In this document: one piece after another, positions 9,256 through 18,527 of the stretch
How the letters are laid out: the number at the start of each line of letters is the position of its first letter
How positions within the stretch are numbered: the stretch's first letter is position 1
Source: Gallionella sp.
GTDB lineage: Bacteria; Pseudomonadota; Gammaproteobacteria; Burkholderiales; Gallionellaceae
Reading direction: 5' to 3'
NCBI GenBank assembly: GCA_024641025.1
Contig: JAHEDW010000001.1
Coordinates: 31,567-95,566 of the forward strand
DNA length: 64,000 nucleotides
Translations under genes and position numbers: made by a program
Notes under the pieces: generated by a model
Databases searched by the model: none
What the model saw: only the letters and a program-made list of their open reading frames with translations
What the model was told of the DNA's origin: nothing

Positions 9256-11064
9256 ATGTTTGCAACCATTCGCTCCAAATTGTTGGCATTCGCCATTGTT
9301 TCGTTGTTTTCCATTGTGTTGGTGGGCGCTGCTGGATTCTTTGGCTATCGTGTATTCAGTGGAGCCGTCGAAGTTACAGCAGGCGAGATTGAAACTTTGA
9401 ACTACCAGCACCGTATGGAATTGGCAGAACAAGCAGTGCATACCGACGTTCTACAGATTCTTCGACTCGCCAACAGTGGTGATTCAACGAACGTTGAGGG
9501 GGTCCAAAAACAATTGAATGAGCACCTCAAAGTGCTGACAGACAGAGCTGCGAGTAACATGAGTTCAGACTCGACTGCCATTAAGATACGCCAAGCTGCA
9601 GCTGTCGTGAGGGCTGACGAGGAAGCATACACACAGTCGGCGCAAAATATCGTCAGTTTGGCTATGACCAACTCTGCTGCAGCTGAATCCCAATTCGGTG
9701 CATTCAATGAGTTATTCAATACACTCAGGTCAGACAGAAGCACGTTGGGAGATCTGCTTGCTGACGATTTGGCTGGCTCAAGGCGGGCTGCAGAAACTGC
9801 TTCACTACGTGTACGTGATCTCGGTATCGCTGCGCTCGTGACGGCATTCATCATTGTTTTACTGTTTGCAAATTTTGTATACAAGGGGATCACAAACCCA
9901 CTGAATCAAATGTTAAGGGCGATTGCCAAGGTCAATGATGGCGCCTATGAGGTTCGCGTTAATCTTCGAACCAAAGACGAGTTTAATTCCATTAGCCGAG
10001 CTTTTGACAAACTTCTCGATGACCGAATAGCTACGCTCAGCGAAGCCGCAAGCGAGAATGAGCGTCTCAACAATTCCGTAATCGGATTGTTTACCGCGAT
10101 GGGGGCATTGGCAGAGAAAGACCTGACAATCAGGGCGCCGGTAACTGAGGACATCATCGGTACTTTGGGCGATGCTATCAATCAATTGACCGATGTCACG
10201 GCGACAGTTTTGCATCATGTGACCAGAATAGCTGGTGTGGTCGAACATGCTTCCGAGCGTATGAAGCAACAATCTGATGTGGTAAATGACATGGCTAAAG
10301 AGGAAGACGTGATTGTGGTCAGGTTGATCTCCAACCTGGAAACCGCCATGGCTTCGATAGGTGAGGTGGCGATATTCGCCCGAGATTCGAGCAGGGCGGC
10401 TGCCGAAGCGACCGAGTCCACCGAAAGTGCGATGCAGACTGTGCAAGCGACATTGAGTGGCATGAGCTTGATCCGTGAAACAATTTCGGAAATGGAAAAA
10501 CGCATCAAACGACTGGGTGAACGTTCCCAGGAGATTTCCCAGATTGTGAATCTGATCAACACTATCTCTGAGCGTACTCATGTTCTTTCGTTGAATGCCG
10601 CGATGCAAGCTGCGATGGCAGGTGAAGCGGGACGTGGTTTTGCAGTTGTCGCCGAAGAAGTTCAGCGGTTGGCTGAGAATTCACGACAAGCAACCGGGCA
10701 GATCGCCAATCTGGTGCAGAATATTCAGGTCGAGACAAACGACACTATTTCAACCGTGAACAAGACCATCGATCAGGTTGTCAAGGAGTCTGAGCTCGCG
10801 CATAACGCTGGAGAAAGAATGAAAGAGACGCATGAAGCTACAGCGCGCTTGGTTAGATTGGTTGCTACCATAGCGAGCAGCTCAGCGGAACAAACCAGGA
10901 TTGCAGAATCTTTGCGATCTGCTGCTGACGAAATCACTCAGTTTACTGCAAAAACGGCAGAGCAGCTGGAGGCACAAAATCAGAGTGCAGCCAGTCTTGT
11001 GTCAGCTTCAAAGAAACTGATGGAATCGGTATCGGTATTCAAACTGCCGCCGGTGGTAGTTTAA
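9256..11064 (+). CDS. PilJ-type methyl-accepting chemotaxis protein
   Basis: A 602-residue transmembrane receptor. TM1 is at about residues 8-32 and TM2 at about 190-215 ([21 protein letters not shown]), enclosing a helical periplasmic sensor of roughly 155 residues. A HAMP-like segment and a long coiled coil follow, with the PilJ-style tip [19 protein letters not shown]. The ATG at 9256 follows GGGAGAAAG and is preferred over an upstream in-frame TTG at 9232, which would overlap the preceding small ORF. No pentapeptide tether is present at the C-terminus (FKLPPVVV). The tip is close to that of the partial receptor at the left edge, so this cluster has two PilJ-type receptors. Confidence 0.9.
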   Translation: MFATIRSKLLAFAIVSLFSIVLVGAAGFFGYRVFSGAVEVTAGEIETLNYQHRMELAEQAVHTDVLQILRLANSGDSTNVEGVQKQLNEHLKVLTDRAASNMSSDSTAIKIRQAAAVVRADEEAYTQSAQNIVSLAMTNSAAAESQFGAFNELFNTLRSDRSTLGDLLADDLAGSRRAAETASLRVRDLGIAALVTAFIIVLLFANFVYKGITNPLNQMLRAIAKVNDGAYEVRVNLRTKDEFNSISRAFDKLLDDRIATLSEAASENERLNNSVIGLFTAMGALAEKDLTIRAPVTEDIIGTLGDAINQLTDVTATVLHHVTRIAGVVEHASERMKQQSDVVNDMAKEEDVIVVRLISNLETAMASIGEVAIFARDSSRAAAEATESTESAMQTVQATLSGMSLIRETISEMEKRIKRLGERSQEISQIVNLINTISERTHVLSLNAAMQAAMAGEAGRGFAVVAEEVQRLAENSRQATGQIANLVQNIQVETNDTISTVNKTIDQVVKESELAHNAGERMKETHEATARLVRLVATIASSSAEQTRIAESLRSAADEITQFTAKTAEQLEAQNQSAASLVSASKKLMESVSVFKLPPVVV

Positions 11065-11128
11065 CGAACAGGATGCTGATGTCGCGCGGAACAGCCATCC
11101 GATTCATGGCAAGACAAATCGAATTGCC

Positions 11129-14014
11129 ATGACAATCTCAGCGCTTACTCCGTTTCTTTCCGAAATGCGCAGGGAGCTGTCGCAAACTGCTCCTGACATG
11201 GAACGATGGATAAGCATATTGTCTACGGCCACAAGCGACGATCCGGCATTGATAATTGCCTTGGAAGAATATGCCACACAGATTGAGCGCATCGGTCAAA
11301 CTGCAGAACTGATAGGTATGCCCGGTCTGAGTGCATGGTGCAACGCGCTCAACACGATTCTTCCCGGAATCGTATTTCTGGAAGGCGAAGCGCGTGTCCA
11401 ATCATGCAAACATCTAGCGGTCTGGCCAGTACTTGTCGATGAGTACCTGCATAGGCCAGCTGAATTCGAAGTCTCTGCAGCGCTTGCCGAGTATTTGTCC
11501 AGCTCTAGTTTTAATCAACCGATAGATGAAAATGCAAGTCTCAAAATAATAGAGGCCCTTACCAGCCAGCCGGTTGTACCAGAAGAATTGATGGCTCAGC
11601 TCGCAAAAGCTGAAGAGGCGGTGAGTGTGACTGCCGCAGACGTTTCTCTGGCTGTGTCCGATACCGTCGACCCTGATGTCTATAATGCGTTCATCGACGA
11701 AGCTCCAAACAACTTGGAGGCTTTTGCTTCACTTACCTCAAGAATTGCAGCGGGTCAGGCAGATGTTAATGATATGCGCAGCGCTAAACGCATTGCTCAT
11801 TCATTCAAGGGTTCGGCCAACATCGTAGGTATTCGCGGTATAGCAGCACTCGGGCACCACACTGAAGATATTCTCGAGTATTTCGAGCAGAATCCGGCAA
11901 TGCCTCCCCGAGCGCTTGGACAAGCTTTAGTTGCGGCAAGCGATTGTCTTTCCCAGATGATTGGATTCCTTCGGGGAGACGAGAGTGCTCCAGAGAATGC
12001 ATTCGAAGTGCTGAGCGAAATTGTGGCCTGGGTCAATAAGGTCAAGTCTGGCGAAATTGAAAGCATGACTCACGATGCCGTTGCGGAATCGGCCCCTTCC
12101 GAGTCTGATGAAATCCGACCCGATGTACCTGTGGCTGCTACTCCGACAAATGAGGCGCAGGCCACTTTGCGTGTTTCAGTCAATACCGTTGATGAGATGT
12201 ACCGCCTGATAGGTGAGATGACAACCAAGATTGCTCGGCTCGAATCAATGGTTTCGAACGTGACCGGTCGTGCTAAGGCATTGCTTGTCCAGAACCAAAT
12301 AGTACAACAGCGCGTCGTAGATATTGAAAAGCTTGTTATGCTTAGAGGTATGTCGCTTACCCCGGAGAATACCGCGGAAAACGAATCTTTTGATCCTCTT
12401 GAAATGGATCGCTATAACGAATTGCATGGGGCTACGAGGGCGTTGGTGGAGGCGGCTGCTGATGCGCGGGAGATAACGGACAACCTTGATGGCAGCGTGA
12501 CAAATCTGCGCATGGAGGTTACACAGCAGTCACATATAAATAAAGAACTCCAGCACCAGGTCGTTTCAACCCGACTTTCTCCTGTAAGTTCGCTATCTGC
12601 CAGGTTGACGCGGAACGTACGCCAGACCTGCGTGCAAACTGGTAAACAAGCCTCACTGGTCATCAGCGGTGGTGACATCCAAGTGGACGGAGATGTACTT
12701 AACAAACTTGCTGATCCGTTGCTCCATCTACTCCGCAATGCGGTGGATCATGGCATTGAGCTCCCTGAAGTTCGTGCTGCAGCTGGTAAGCCGGTCGAGG
12801 GTTGTATCGACCTGAATTTCTCGCGACAAGGTTCAGGAATCATCGTTACCATTCGCGATGACGGGAAGGGTCTCGATTATGATGCTATCCGCACCAAAGC
12901 GGTCGATCGAAAACTGATCGAAGAAGATGTCGAGTTGACGAATTCGGAATTGGCGCGTCTGATCTTGTTGCCGGGCTTTTCGACCCGCGATGAAGTCAGT
13001 GAGATCTCGGGGCGCGGCGTAGGCATGGATGTAGTCGCCACACGTCTGGCCAATATCAAGGGTACCGTAGAGCTCAGTTCTGAACCCGGACACGGCTGCG
13101 AAGTCATTCTCAGATTCCAGGCTTCGCTAGTAACCCAGCATACCTTGCTGGTGGAAGCTGGAAAACAATTGTTTGCCGTACCAATTCACTATATCAGGGA
13201 GGTTTTCCCGGGTGACATTGGCCAGGTCAGACAGGTACTCACAGCGAGTAAAGTCAAGGAGCCTGGGGTTAGCAATTGGGAGTTCACGATTCGTGATGAA
13301 ATTTTTCCGTTGCGGGATTTGGCGCCACTGACAGGCTATCCATCATCCTCCCCAAGTTCCGCACGCTTCACAGCGATGCCGAAACTTTTGATTCGGACTG
13401 CCGAAGGGGTGGTAGCTGTGTTGGTGGATCGGGTTGTCGAAAGCCGCAGCGTGATGGTCAAGACGATGGGGAAATACCTTACTCGTGTAAATGGGGTGGC
13501 AGGTGTCACCTTGATGGGTGATGGTACTCTGGTGCCTTTGCTAAACGTGCCTGAGCTACTCGTATCACCTGTTGCCGTAACTGCAGCCGCTGCTGACCTT
13601 GCTGCCACTGCACGGCTTCATGCACGAAGAATACTCGTTGTAGATGATTCACTATCCGTTCGCAAGGGATTGATGCAGCTCCTTCAGGATGCAGCCTACG
13701 AAGTCAAGGGTGCTGGTGATGGGATGGAGGCGATACGCGTACTCGATTCCTTCCAGCCTCACTTGGTCTGTACCGATATGGAAATGCCGAATATGAACGG
13801 GCTTGAGCTTACCCAACATTTGCGGATGAAGGAAAAAACACGTGATCTGCCCGTCATAATGATTACATCCCGTTCAATGGATAAGCATCGCGATCAGGCA
13901 ATGCAGGCAGGTGTGAGCATCTATATCACCAAGCCTTATACCGAGGCTGATTTGCTAAAGCATGTTCATACTGCGTTGCAGGTTACGAAGCGTGATCTGA
14001 TAACAGCCGCATGA
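11129..14014 (+). CDS. Second hybrid CheA/ChpA-like histidine kinase with receiver domain
   Basis: 961 residues. The N-terminal ~130 residues resemble the N-terminal helical module of the larger ChpA-like kinase; compare GMPGLSAWCNAL here with GLQGVAVYCNEF there. A canonical Hpt follows (H224 in AHSFKGSANIVG), then dimerisation helices, a HATPase (HLLRNAVDHG, DDGKGL, GRGVGMDV), a CheW-like domain, and a receiver with D883 in CTDMEMPNMNG and lysine in ITKPYTE. All catalytic boxes look intact. It is about half the size of the first hybrid kinase and lacks the repeat linkers. It is the last gene of the left cluster and follows its own PilJ-like receptor. Confidence 0.9.
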   Translation: MTISALTPFLSEMRRELSQTAPDMERWISILSTATSDDPALIIALEEYATQIERIGQTAELIGMPGLSAWCNALNTILPGIVFLEGEARVQSCKHLAVWPVLVDEYLHRPAEFEVSAALAEYLSSSSFNQPIDENASLKIIEALTSQPVVPEELMAQLAKAEEAVSVTAADVSLAVSDTVDPDVYNAFIDEAPNNLEAFASLTSRIAAGQADVNDMRSAKRIAHSFKGSANIVGIRGIAALGHHTEDILEYFEQNPAMPPRALGQALVAASDCLSQMIGFLRGDESAPENAFEVLSEIVAWVNKVKSGEIESMTHDAVAESAPSESDEIRPDVPVAATPTNEAQATLRVSVNTVDEMYRLIGEMTTKIARLESMVSNVTGRAKALLVQNQIVQQRVVDIEKLVMLRGMSLTPENTAENESFDPLEMDRYNELHGATRALVEAAADAREITDNLDGSVTNLRMEVTQQSHINKELQHQVVSTRLSPVSSLSARLTRNVRQTCVQTGKQASLVISGGDIQVDGDVLNKLADPLLHLLRNAVDHGIELPEVRAAAGKPVEGCIDLNFSRQGSGIIVTIRDDGKGLDYDAIRTKAVDRKLIEEDVELTNSELARLILLPGFSTRDEVSEISGRGVGMDVVATRLANIKGTVELSSEPGHGCEVILRFQASLVTQHTLLVEAGKQLFAVPIHYIREVFPGDIGQVRQVLTASKVKEPGVSNWEFTIRDEIFPLRDLAPLTGYPSSSPSSARFTAMPKLLIRTAEGVVAVLVDRVVESRSVMVKTMGKYLTRVNGVAGVTLMGDGTLVPLLNVPELLVSPVAVTAAAADLAATARLHARRILVVDDSLSVRKGLMQLLQDAAYEVKGAGDGMEAIRVLDSFQPHLVCTDMEMPNMNGLELTQHLRMKEKTRDLPVIMITSRSMDKHRDQAMQAGVSIYITKPYTEADLLKHVHTALQVTKRDLITAA

Positions 14015-14165
14015 AATTGAACTTTGTCAGCCTGGCACGTTACGATGGCATTGTGGTTCTGCCATTATCTCGGTAGTATTTGCCCGTGAAAATTAAAAGT
14101 CCAATTGCATAAGAGAACCATAAACTTATACAGTTATATTGATGGGGCAACTATAGTTAAGGATT

Positions 14166-15014
14166 ATGAATAATTACACTCGACTTGCCATGATTGGCGT
14201 AGTAATTAGCAGTGTTATGCTGTGCGGAGATGCGCTGTTGTTTTATTATACTTCGACATATCTGCTTGCCGATGTAGTCCTGTTTCTATGCCTCTTGGTC
14301 TGCTTGGGATATTTGTTCAAGCAGACCTCTACGCATGAAAATCAGCAGACGCCGGGGCGCATTCTTGAAGAAAGCAGTGCATTCCATGCGCAACTTGGCA
14401 ACGAAATCTCAGGCCAGTTGAGTTCAGCACATACCGAACTCGGTAATACTCAGGCGATCCTTAGTGATGCCATCGTCAAGCTGGTCAGTAATTTCATAGC
14501 AATATCTGATGAAGTTCGCAACCTTTCTGAGAACACAAACAATTTCAGCAGGCAGTTGCACGAACTGGGGAATAACGTTGGAGCTACGTTGGCTTCCACT
14601 GAGCGATCCCTCAGCGGTCTTGCATCAGGTGACATTTCTGTCGTGACAGACTCAAGGCAAAATGTACAATCCATGATCAAAGAGCTTACCAAGTTCAATG
14701 AAAGCGTCACGCAGAATGCTGTCGAGCTGAATATGATCAGCTCGAAAATAGAGCAGAACGTCTTGGTAGTGATTTCTACTTTGCAATTTCAGGATATGAG
14801 CACTCAACTGATTGAACACGCAAGATTGCGCATGACAGCCCTTCAGGAGGTTGCCAAGGAAATGGGCAAAGGAGGGGGGAACAATGGTGATTATCTGGAG
14901 CGCATCGCTGCATACAACCGCCTGCTGGATAAGCACGTGGCATCTTTGGACAAACAAAAGGCCAATCCAGTCAAGCAGAAAGACTTTGGTACCGGAGATA
15001 TTGAGTTGTTTTAA
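14166..15014 (+). CDS. Two-TM membrane protein with CheZ-like FQDxxxQ motif and C-terminal GDIELF tail
   Basis: 282 residues. Two hydrophobic segments lie at about 6-28 and 32-51, followed by a long cytoplasmic helical part. It lacks the receptor hairpin tip, so it is not a chemoreceptor despite its coiled-coil look. Near the C-terminus is TLQFQDMSTQLIEH: D210 and Q214 keep the D-x3-Q spacing of the E. coli CheZ catalytic pair (D143, Q147, in FQDLTGQ). The last residues are GDIELF, a short tail like the EGDVELFG end of CheD in the same cluster. It lies just upstream of cheY. A membrane-tethered CheY-P phosphatase is a reasonable inference; no activity is shown by sequence alone. Confidence 0.7.
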   Translation: MNNYTRLAMIGVVISSVMLCGDALLFYYTSTYLLADVVLFLCLLVCLGYLFKQTSTHENQQTPGRILEESSAFHAQLGNEISGQLSSAHTELGNTQAILSDAIVKLVSNFIAISDEVRNLSENTNNFSRQLHELGNNVGATLASTERSLSGLASGDISVVTDSRQNVQSMIKELTKFNESVTQNAVELNMISSKIEQNVLVVISTLQFQDMSTQLIEHARLRMTALQEVAKEMGKGGGNNGDYLERIAAYNRLLDKHVASLDKQKANPVKQKDFGTGDIELF

Positions 15015-15107
15015 CGAAATGCCTGGTCATGTACTTAGAAAGTAACAAGCTACAACCAAGTCATCGTTTATAGTAAACCTGGTTCAACCGGGGTCAATTG
15101 CTTTTGA

Positions 15108-15150
15108 CGGGTAATTAATGCAATCTGACATTACAAGCTACAATTACCCG
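15108..15150. promoter_or_regulatory. 9-bp inverted repeat upstream of cheY
   Basis: CGGGTAATT at 15108-15116 is matched by AATTACCCG at 15142-15150, separated by 25 bases and ending 27 bases before the cheY ATG. No T run follows, so it is not an intrinsic terminator. A TTGACG resembling a -35 box overlaps the left arm (15104-15109), but no convincing -10 was found. It may be an operator or a leader hairpin. Confidence 0.4.
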
Positions 15151-15177
15151 ATAATCACTTAATCGAGCGCGAAAAAT

Positions 15178-15549
15178 ATGGCCAAAATTATTTTAGCTGT
15201 TGATGACTCCACCTCCATTCGGCAGATGGTCGCTTTCACTCTTAAATCCGCTGGCTATTCTGTCATCGAGGCAGCTGATGGTCAGGAGGGGCTCGACAAG
15301 GCTAATTCAAGTAACGATACCATCAGTCTGATTCTTACAGACCAGAATATGCCCAAGATCGACGGCCTGACCTTGATAAAAACGCTGCGTGGCCAATCAA
15401 AATTTGCTTCAACACCTATATTGATGTTGACCACCGAATCAAGCGATGACATGAAGGCACAGGGCAAAGCAGCAGGCGCAACAGGATGGCTGGTTAAGCC
15501 CTTTGACCCTCATAAGTTGCTCGAGGTCGTAAAGAAGGTTATTGGATAG
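15178..15549 (+). CDS. cheY: Chemotaxis response regulator CheY
   Basis: A 123-residue single receiver domain: acidic pair in AVDDS, phospho-acceptor D55 in LTDQNMPKIDG, Thr in MLTTES, and lysine in LVKPFDP. It is of the type usually encoded just before cheA in betaproteobacterial chemotaxis operons and would carry the signal from CheA to its target. The upstream gene is the FQDxxxQ membrane protein and cheA follows 76 bases downstream. It is not close to the PilG/PilH-like receivers of the left cluster. Confidence 0.93.
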   Translation: MAKIILAVDDSTSIRQMVAFTLKSAGYSVIEAADGQEGLDKANSSNDTISLILTDQNMPKIDGLTLIKTLRGQSKFASTPILMLTTESSDDMKAQGKAAGATGWLVKPFDPHKLLEVVKKVIG

Positions 15550-15625
15550 TGACAGCTTCCACCTTCAGATTCGGGCATGTTTGCCCTCCTGAACTCGTAA
15601 CTCCATAAATCTCTAGGAAAAGCCG

Positions 15626-17902
15626 ATGTCAATCGACATGAGCCAATTTTATCAGGCATTCTTTGAAGAGACTGTAGAGCAGCTCGCGAGCATGGAAAGT
15701 CTGTTACTGGCTCTGGATCTGGACTCTCCTGATGGGGATCAATTGAATGCCATATTCCGTGCCGCACATTCCATAAAAGGCGGCAGTGGTACTTTCGGTT
15801 TTAATGACATGACCGAAGTGACGCATATTCTTGAGACACTGTTAGATCGCATTCGCAAGAAAGAAATATCCATCACTTCAGAAATGGTGGACACTTTTTT
15901 GACTTCTGTTGACGTATTGAAAGAGATATTGGGGGCGCACCAGAGCGGGCACATTGCTGATCCAAGTGCATCGATTGCATTGTGCGATAAGCTCGAACGC
16001 CTCGCCCAAGGATCGTCGCGCATACCTGTAAAGGATTCGAAGGATTTCGCTCGTCCCTCTGTCGCTCAAGAGCATGGAGTCGGGACACCAACCCTACATG
16101 TTGCAGCAACTATAAATGGATCGCCTGCCAGGTATACCTACCAGATCAAATTTCCCAAGACTCCTGCTGTTTTCCCAAGCAAAAAACACCTGAATAATCT
16201 GCTAGAAAATCTTGCCAATATTGGAAATATCAGTAACAAGGAAATTACTTCAAAGGCAGTAAAGCTGACTCTGAATGCAAATGCATCTGAAGAAGAATTA
16301 CGTGAAATATTCTCGTACTTCTTAAAACCCAAACAACTGTCTATTGTGGCATTGGATGCCCGATTGCCTTTGGCAAGTCCAGAAGACCAAGCGTACGGAT
16401 TCTTCGAAGAACCAGAAAAAATCAGGGCTCGTCTCGAAGAAGAACAAGGATATGGATTGTTTGAAGATCCTGAAACGCTCAAGAACGCTGCTGAAAATGC
16501 TCAAGGATACGGTTTTTTTGAAGATCAGGAAAATATCAAAGCAAAGCTCGAGGATACACAGGGTTACGGCTTTTTTATGGAACCGCAGGAAATCAAGTCT
16601 TCCGTCGAGAATTCGCAGGGCTATGGGTTTTTCACTGAAGTGGGGGAAAAATCACAGTCATCCCGGCCTTTCCCTGCTCTCCGGCAAGAGGAAAGCCCAG
16701 GCCGCCGTGCCAGTGACAGGGTTACAGCCGCTTCCCTTGGCGACAGTTCCATCCGAGTAAGCGTAGGGAAAGTCGATAAGATGGTCAATCTAGTCGGTGA
16801 ATTGGTGATTACCCAAGCGATGCTGGCAGAGACCGTATCCAAAATGGATGCAGCATTGAACGAAAGCCTAATCAATGGATTGGTTCAACTGGAACGCAAT
16901 ACGCGCGATCTACAGGAATCGGTCATGTCAGTACGCATGATGCCAATCAGCTTGGTTTTTAGTCGATTCCAGCGTGTCGTACGAGACAGTGCCGGCAAGC
17001 TTAACAAGAAAGTGCAATTAAAGATTGTCGGTGAGGGAACCGAGCTGGATAAGGGCCTGATCGAAAAGGTCAGCGATCCACTTACACACCTTGTTCGCAA
17101 CAGTCTTGATCACGGTATCGAAACTCCGGAAGTACGGGTCGCCAAGGGTAAGAATCCGCTTGGCACGATCACACTGAGAGCTGCGCACCAAGGAGGAAAT
17201 ATCGTAATTGAGGTGTCTGATGATGGTGCCGGCCTAAATCGCGAGCGGATTATCGCGAAAGCGAGGGAGAAGGGTATCCCGGTCAGCGATAGCATGAGTG
17301 ATGCTGATGTCTGGCAAATTATCTTCGCGCCAGGATTTTCCACTGCGGCAGTTGTTACGGATGTTTCCGGGCGTGGTGTGGGAATGGATGTGGTCAAGAA
17401 AAATATCGAGAGCATCGGCGGTCGTGTCGAAATTATTTCCCAGCAAGACCAAGGCAGTTCGATCACCATCCGGTTGCCACTGACTTTGGCCATCCTGGAT
17501 GGATTGTCGATAGCAGTGGGGGAGCAGAACTACATCCTGCCGCTCAGTTTTATCAGCGAGTCACTTCAGCCAGGACCGGGTGATATAAAGGATATCAGCG
17601 GTCAAGGGAAGGTAGTGCAAGTGCGAGGGGAATATTTACCATTGCTCGCATTGCACAAGGTTTTCAACGTCGATGCAAAGTTTACCGATCCGATGGAAGG
17701 CATATTGGTGCTGCTGGAAGCGGAAGGTAAAAAAGTAGCGCTGCAGGTAGATGAACTCGTGGGGCAGCATCAAGTGGTCATCAAAAGTCTGGAAACAAAT
17801 TATCGCAAGGTGGCAGGGATTTCTGGCGCCACAATCATGGGTGACGGGCGAGTGGCATTGATAATCGATGTTGCAGCGCTGGTAAAATTATCAAAACAAT
17901 AG
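15626..17902 (+). CDS. cheA: Chemotaxis histidine kinase CheA
   Basis: 758 residues in standard CheA order. P1 is an Hpt with H48 in AAHSIKGGSGTFGF, the same position as in E. coli CheA. A P2-like domain lies at about 150-250. An unusual linker of five regular 19-residue repeats follows at about 257-335. Then come the P3 dimerisation helices (VNLVGELVITQAML), P4 HATPase (HLVRNSLDHG, DDGAGL, GRGVGMDV) and the P5 CheW-like domain. No receiver domain is attached, unlike the two hybrid kinases upstream. It phosphorylates CheY and CheB under receptor control. Confidence 0.95.
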   Translation: MSIDMSQFYQAFFEETVEQLASMESLLLALDLDSPDGDQLNAIFRAAHSIKGGSGTFGFNDMTEVTHILETLLDRIRKKEISITSEMVDTFLTSVDVLKEILGAHQSGHIADPSASIALCDKLERLAQGSSRIPVKDSKDFARPSVAQEHGVGTPTLHVAATINGSPARYTYQIKFPKTPAVFPSKKHLNNLLENLANIGNISNKEITSKAVKLTLNANASEEELREIFSYFLKPKQLSIVALDARLPLASPEDQAYGFFEEPEKIRARLEEEQGYGLFEDPETLKNAAENAQGYGFFEDQENIKAKLEDTQGYGFFMEPQEIKSSVENSQGYGFFTEVGEKSQSSRPFPALRQEESPGRRASDRVTAASLGDSSIRVSVGKVDKMVNLVGELVITQAMLAETVSKMDAALNESLINGLVQLERNTRDLQESVMSVRMMPISLVFSRFQRVVRDSAGKLNKKVQLKIVGEGTELDKGLIEKVSDPLTHLVRNSLDHGIETPEVRVAKGKNPLGTITLRAAHQGGNIVIEVSDDGAGLNRERIIAKAREKGIPVSDSMSDADVWQIIFAPGFSTAAVVTDVSGRGVGMDVVKKNIESIGGRVEIISQQDQGSSITIRLPLTLAILDGLSIAVGEQNYILPLSFISESLQPGPGDIKDISGQGKVVQVRGEYLPLLALHKVFNVDAKFTDPMEGILVLLEAEGKKVALQVDELVGQHQVVIKSLETNYRKVAGISGATIMGDGRVALIIDVAALVKLSKQ
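16394..16640 (+). repeat. Five regular 57-bp units (YGFF repeats) inside cheA
   Basis: The tyrosine codon of the YGFF or YGLF core lies at 16394, 16451, 16508, 16565 and 16622, exactly 57 bases (19 residues) apart each time. A typical unit reads GYGFFEDxExIKAKLEDxQ. The codons have partly diverged but the period is perfect. The array sits between the P2-like and P3 domains of CheA. The function is unknown; a repeated docking peptide or spacer is possible. Confidence 0.92.
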
Positions 17903-17941
17903 GATGTTCGGGTTGCTTGGTCGAAACATAGGTTTGGACGG

Positions 17942-18471
17942 AAAAAGGAATCGAGCAAACTCAGTCAGGAGGACATCATGCAGGCAGACCAGGGACAAAC
18001 AGCGGAAAGCGCCAGTCGTGAGCTGTTGACATTTACGCTGGGCAGCGAGGAATACGGGATAGACATCCTCAAGGTCCAGGAAATAAGGGGCTATGAGTCG
18101 GTCACCACGATAGCCCATGCACCCGAATTCATCAAGGGCGTGATCAACTTGCGCGGCATCATCGTGCCGATCGTTGACATGCGCATCAAATTCAAGCTGG
18201 GCAATGTGGGCTATGATCAAACAACCGTGGTGATCGTGCTCAACATCGGGAGCCGTGTGGTAGGCATGGTGGTAGATGGGGTCTCTGATGTGATTGCGCT
18301 TAAACCGGAACAGATTAAGCCTGCGCCGGAATTTGGAGCCAGTCTGGATACAAAGTATTTGCTAGGATTGGGGACGATTGACGAGCGCATGATCATCCTG
18401 GTGGACATTGAACGCTTGATGACGAGCAGGGATATGGAATTGATCGAGGCGGCAGAAACCGCTGGGTAGGC
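17942..18471 (+). repeat. 530-bp direct repeat, copy 1 (contains cheW)
   Basis: This stretch, from 36 bases before the cheW ATG to two bases after its stop, reads the same as 20226-20755 at every position I compared. The encoded proteins, and the open frames on the opposite strand, are also identical. Outside these limits the sequences diverge at once. The copies lie 2284 bases apart and flank a receptor gene. Confidence 0.93.
17978..18469 (+). CDS. cheW: Chemotaxis adaptor CheW (copy 1 of an identical pair)
   Basis: A 163-residue Che[21 protein letters not shown] opens the domain, and [19 protein letters not shown] followed by [13 protein letters not shown] forms the conserved core that bridges receptors and CheA. 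A strong ribosome site (AGGAGG) lies five bases before the ATG and is part of the duplicated block. It follows cheA by 75 bases and precedes a receptor gene. The protein is identical to the copy at 20262. Confidence 0.95.
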   Translation: MQADQGQTAESASRELLTFTLGSEEYGIDILKVQEIRGYESVTTIAHAPEFIKGVINLRGIIVPIVDMRIKFKLGNVGYDQTTVVIVLNIGSRVVGMVVDGVSDVIALKPEQIKPAPEFGASLDTKYLLGLGTIDERMIILVDIERLMTSRDMELIEAAETAG

Positions 18472-18527
18472 ACAACTTAGAACACGCAGGATTTCAAGTA
18501 GGCAACTAAATTAGGGGGGAAGGTGCC

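Noticed and set aside
14045..14065. Possible terminator after the second hybrid kinase
   Set aside because: ATGGCA/TGCCAT gives only a 6-bp, AT-containing stem with a nine-base loop and no T run.
14166..15014. Calling this protein a chemoreceptor because of TM segments and coiled coil
   Set aside because: It lacks the conserved receptor hairpin tip and HAMP; the FQDxxxQ motif fits a CheZ-like role better.
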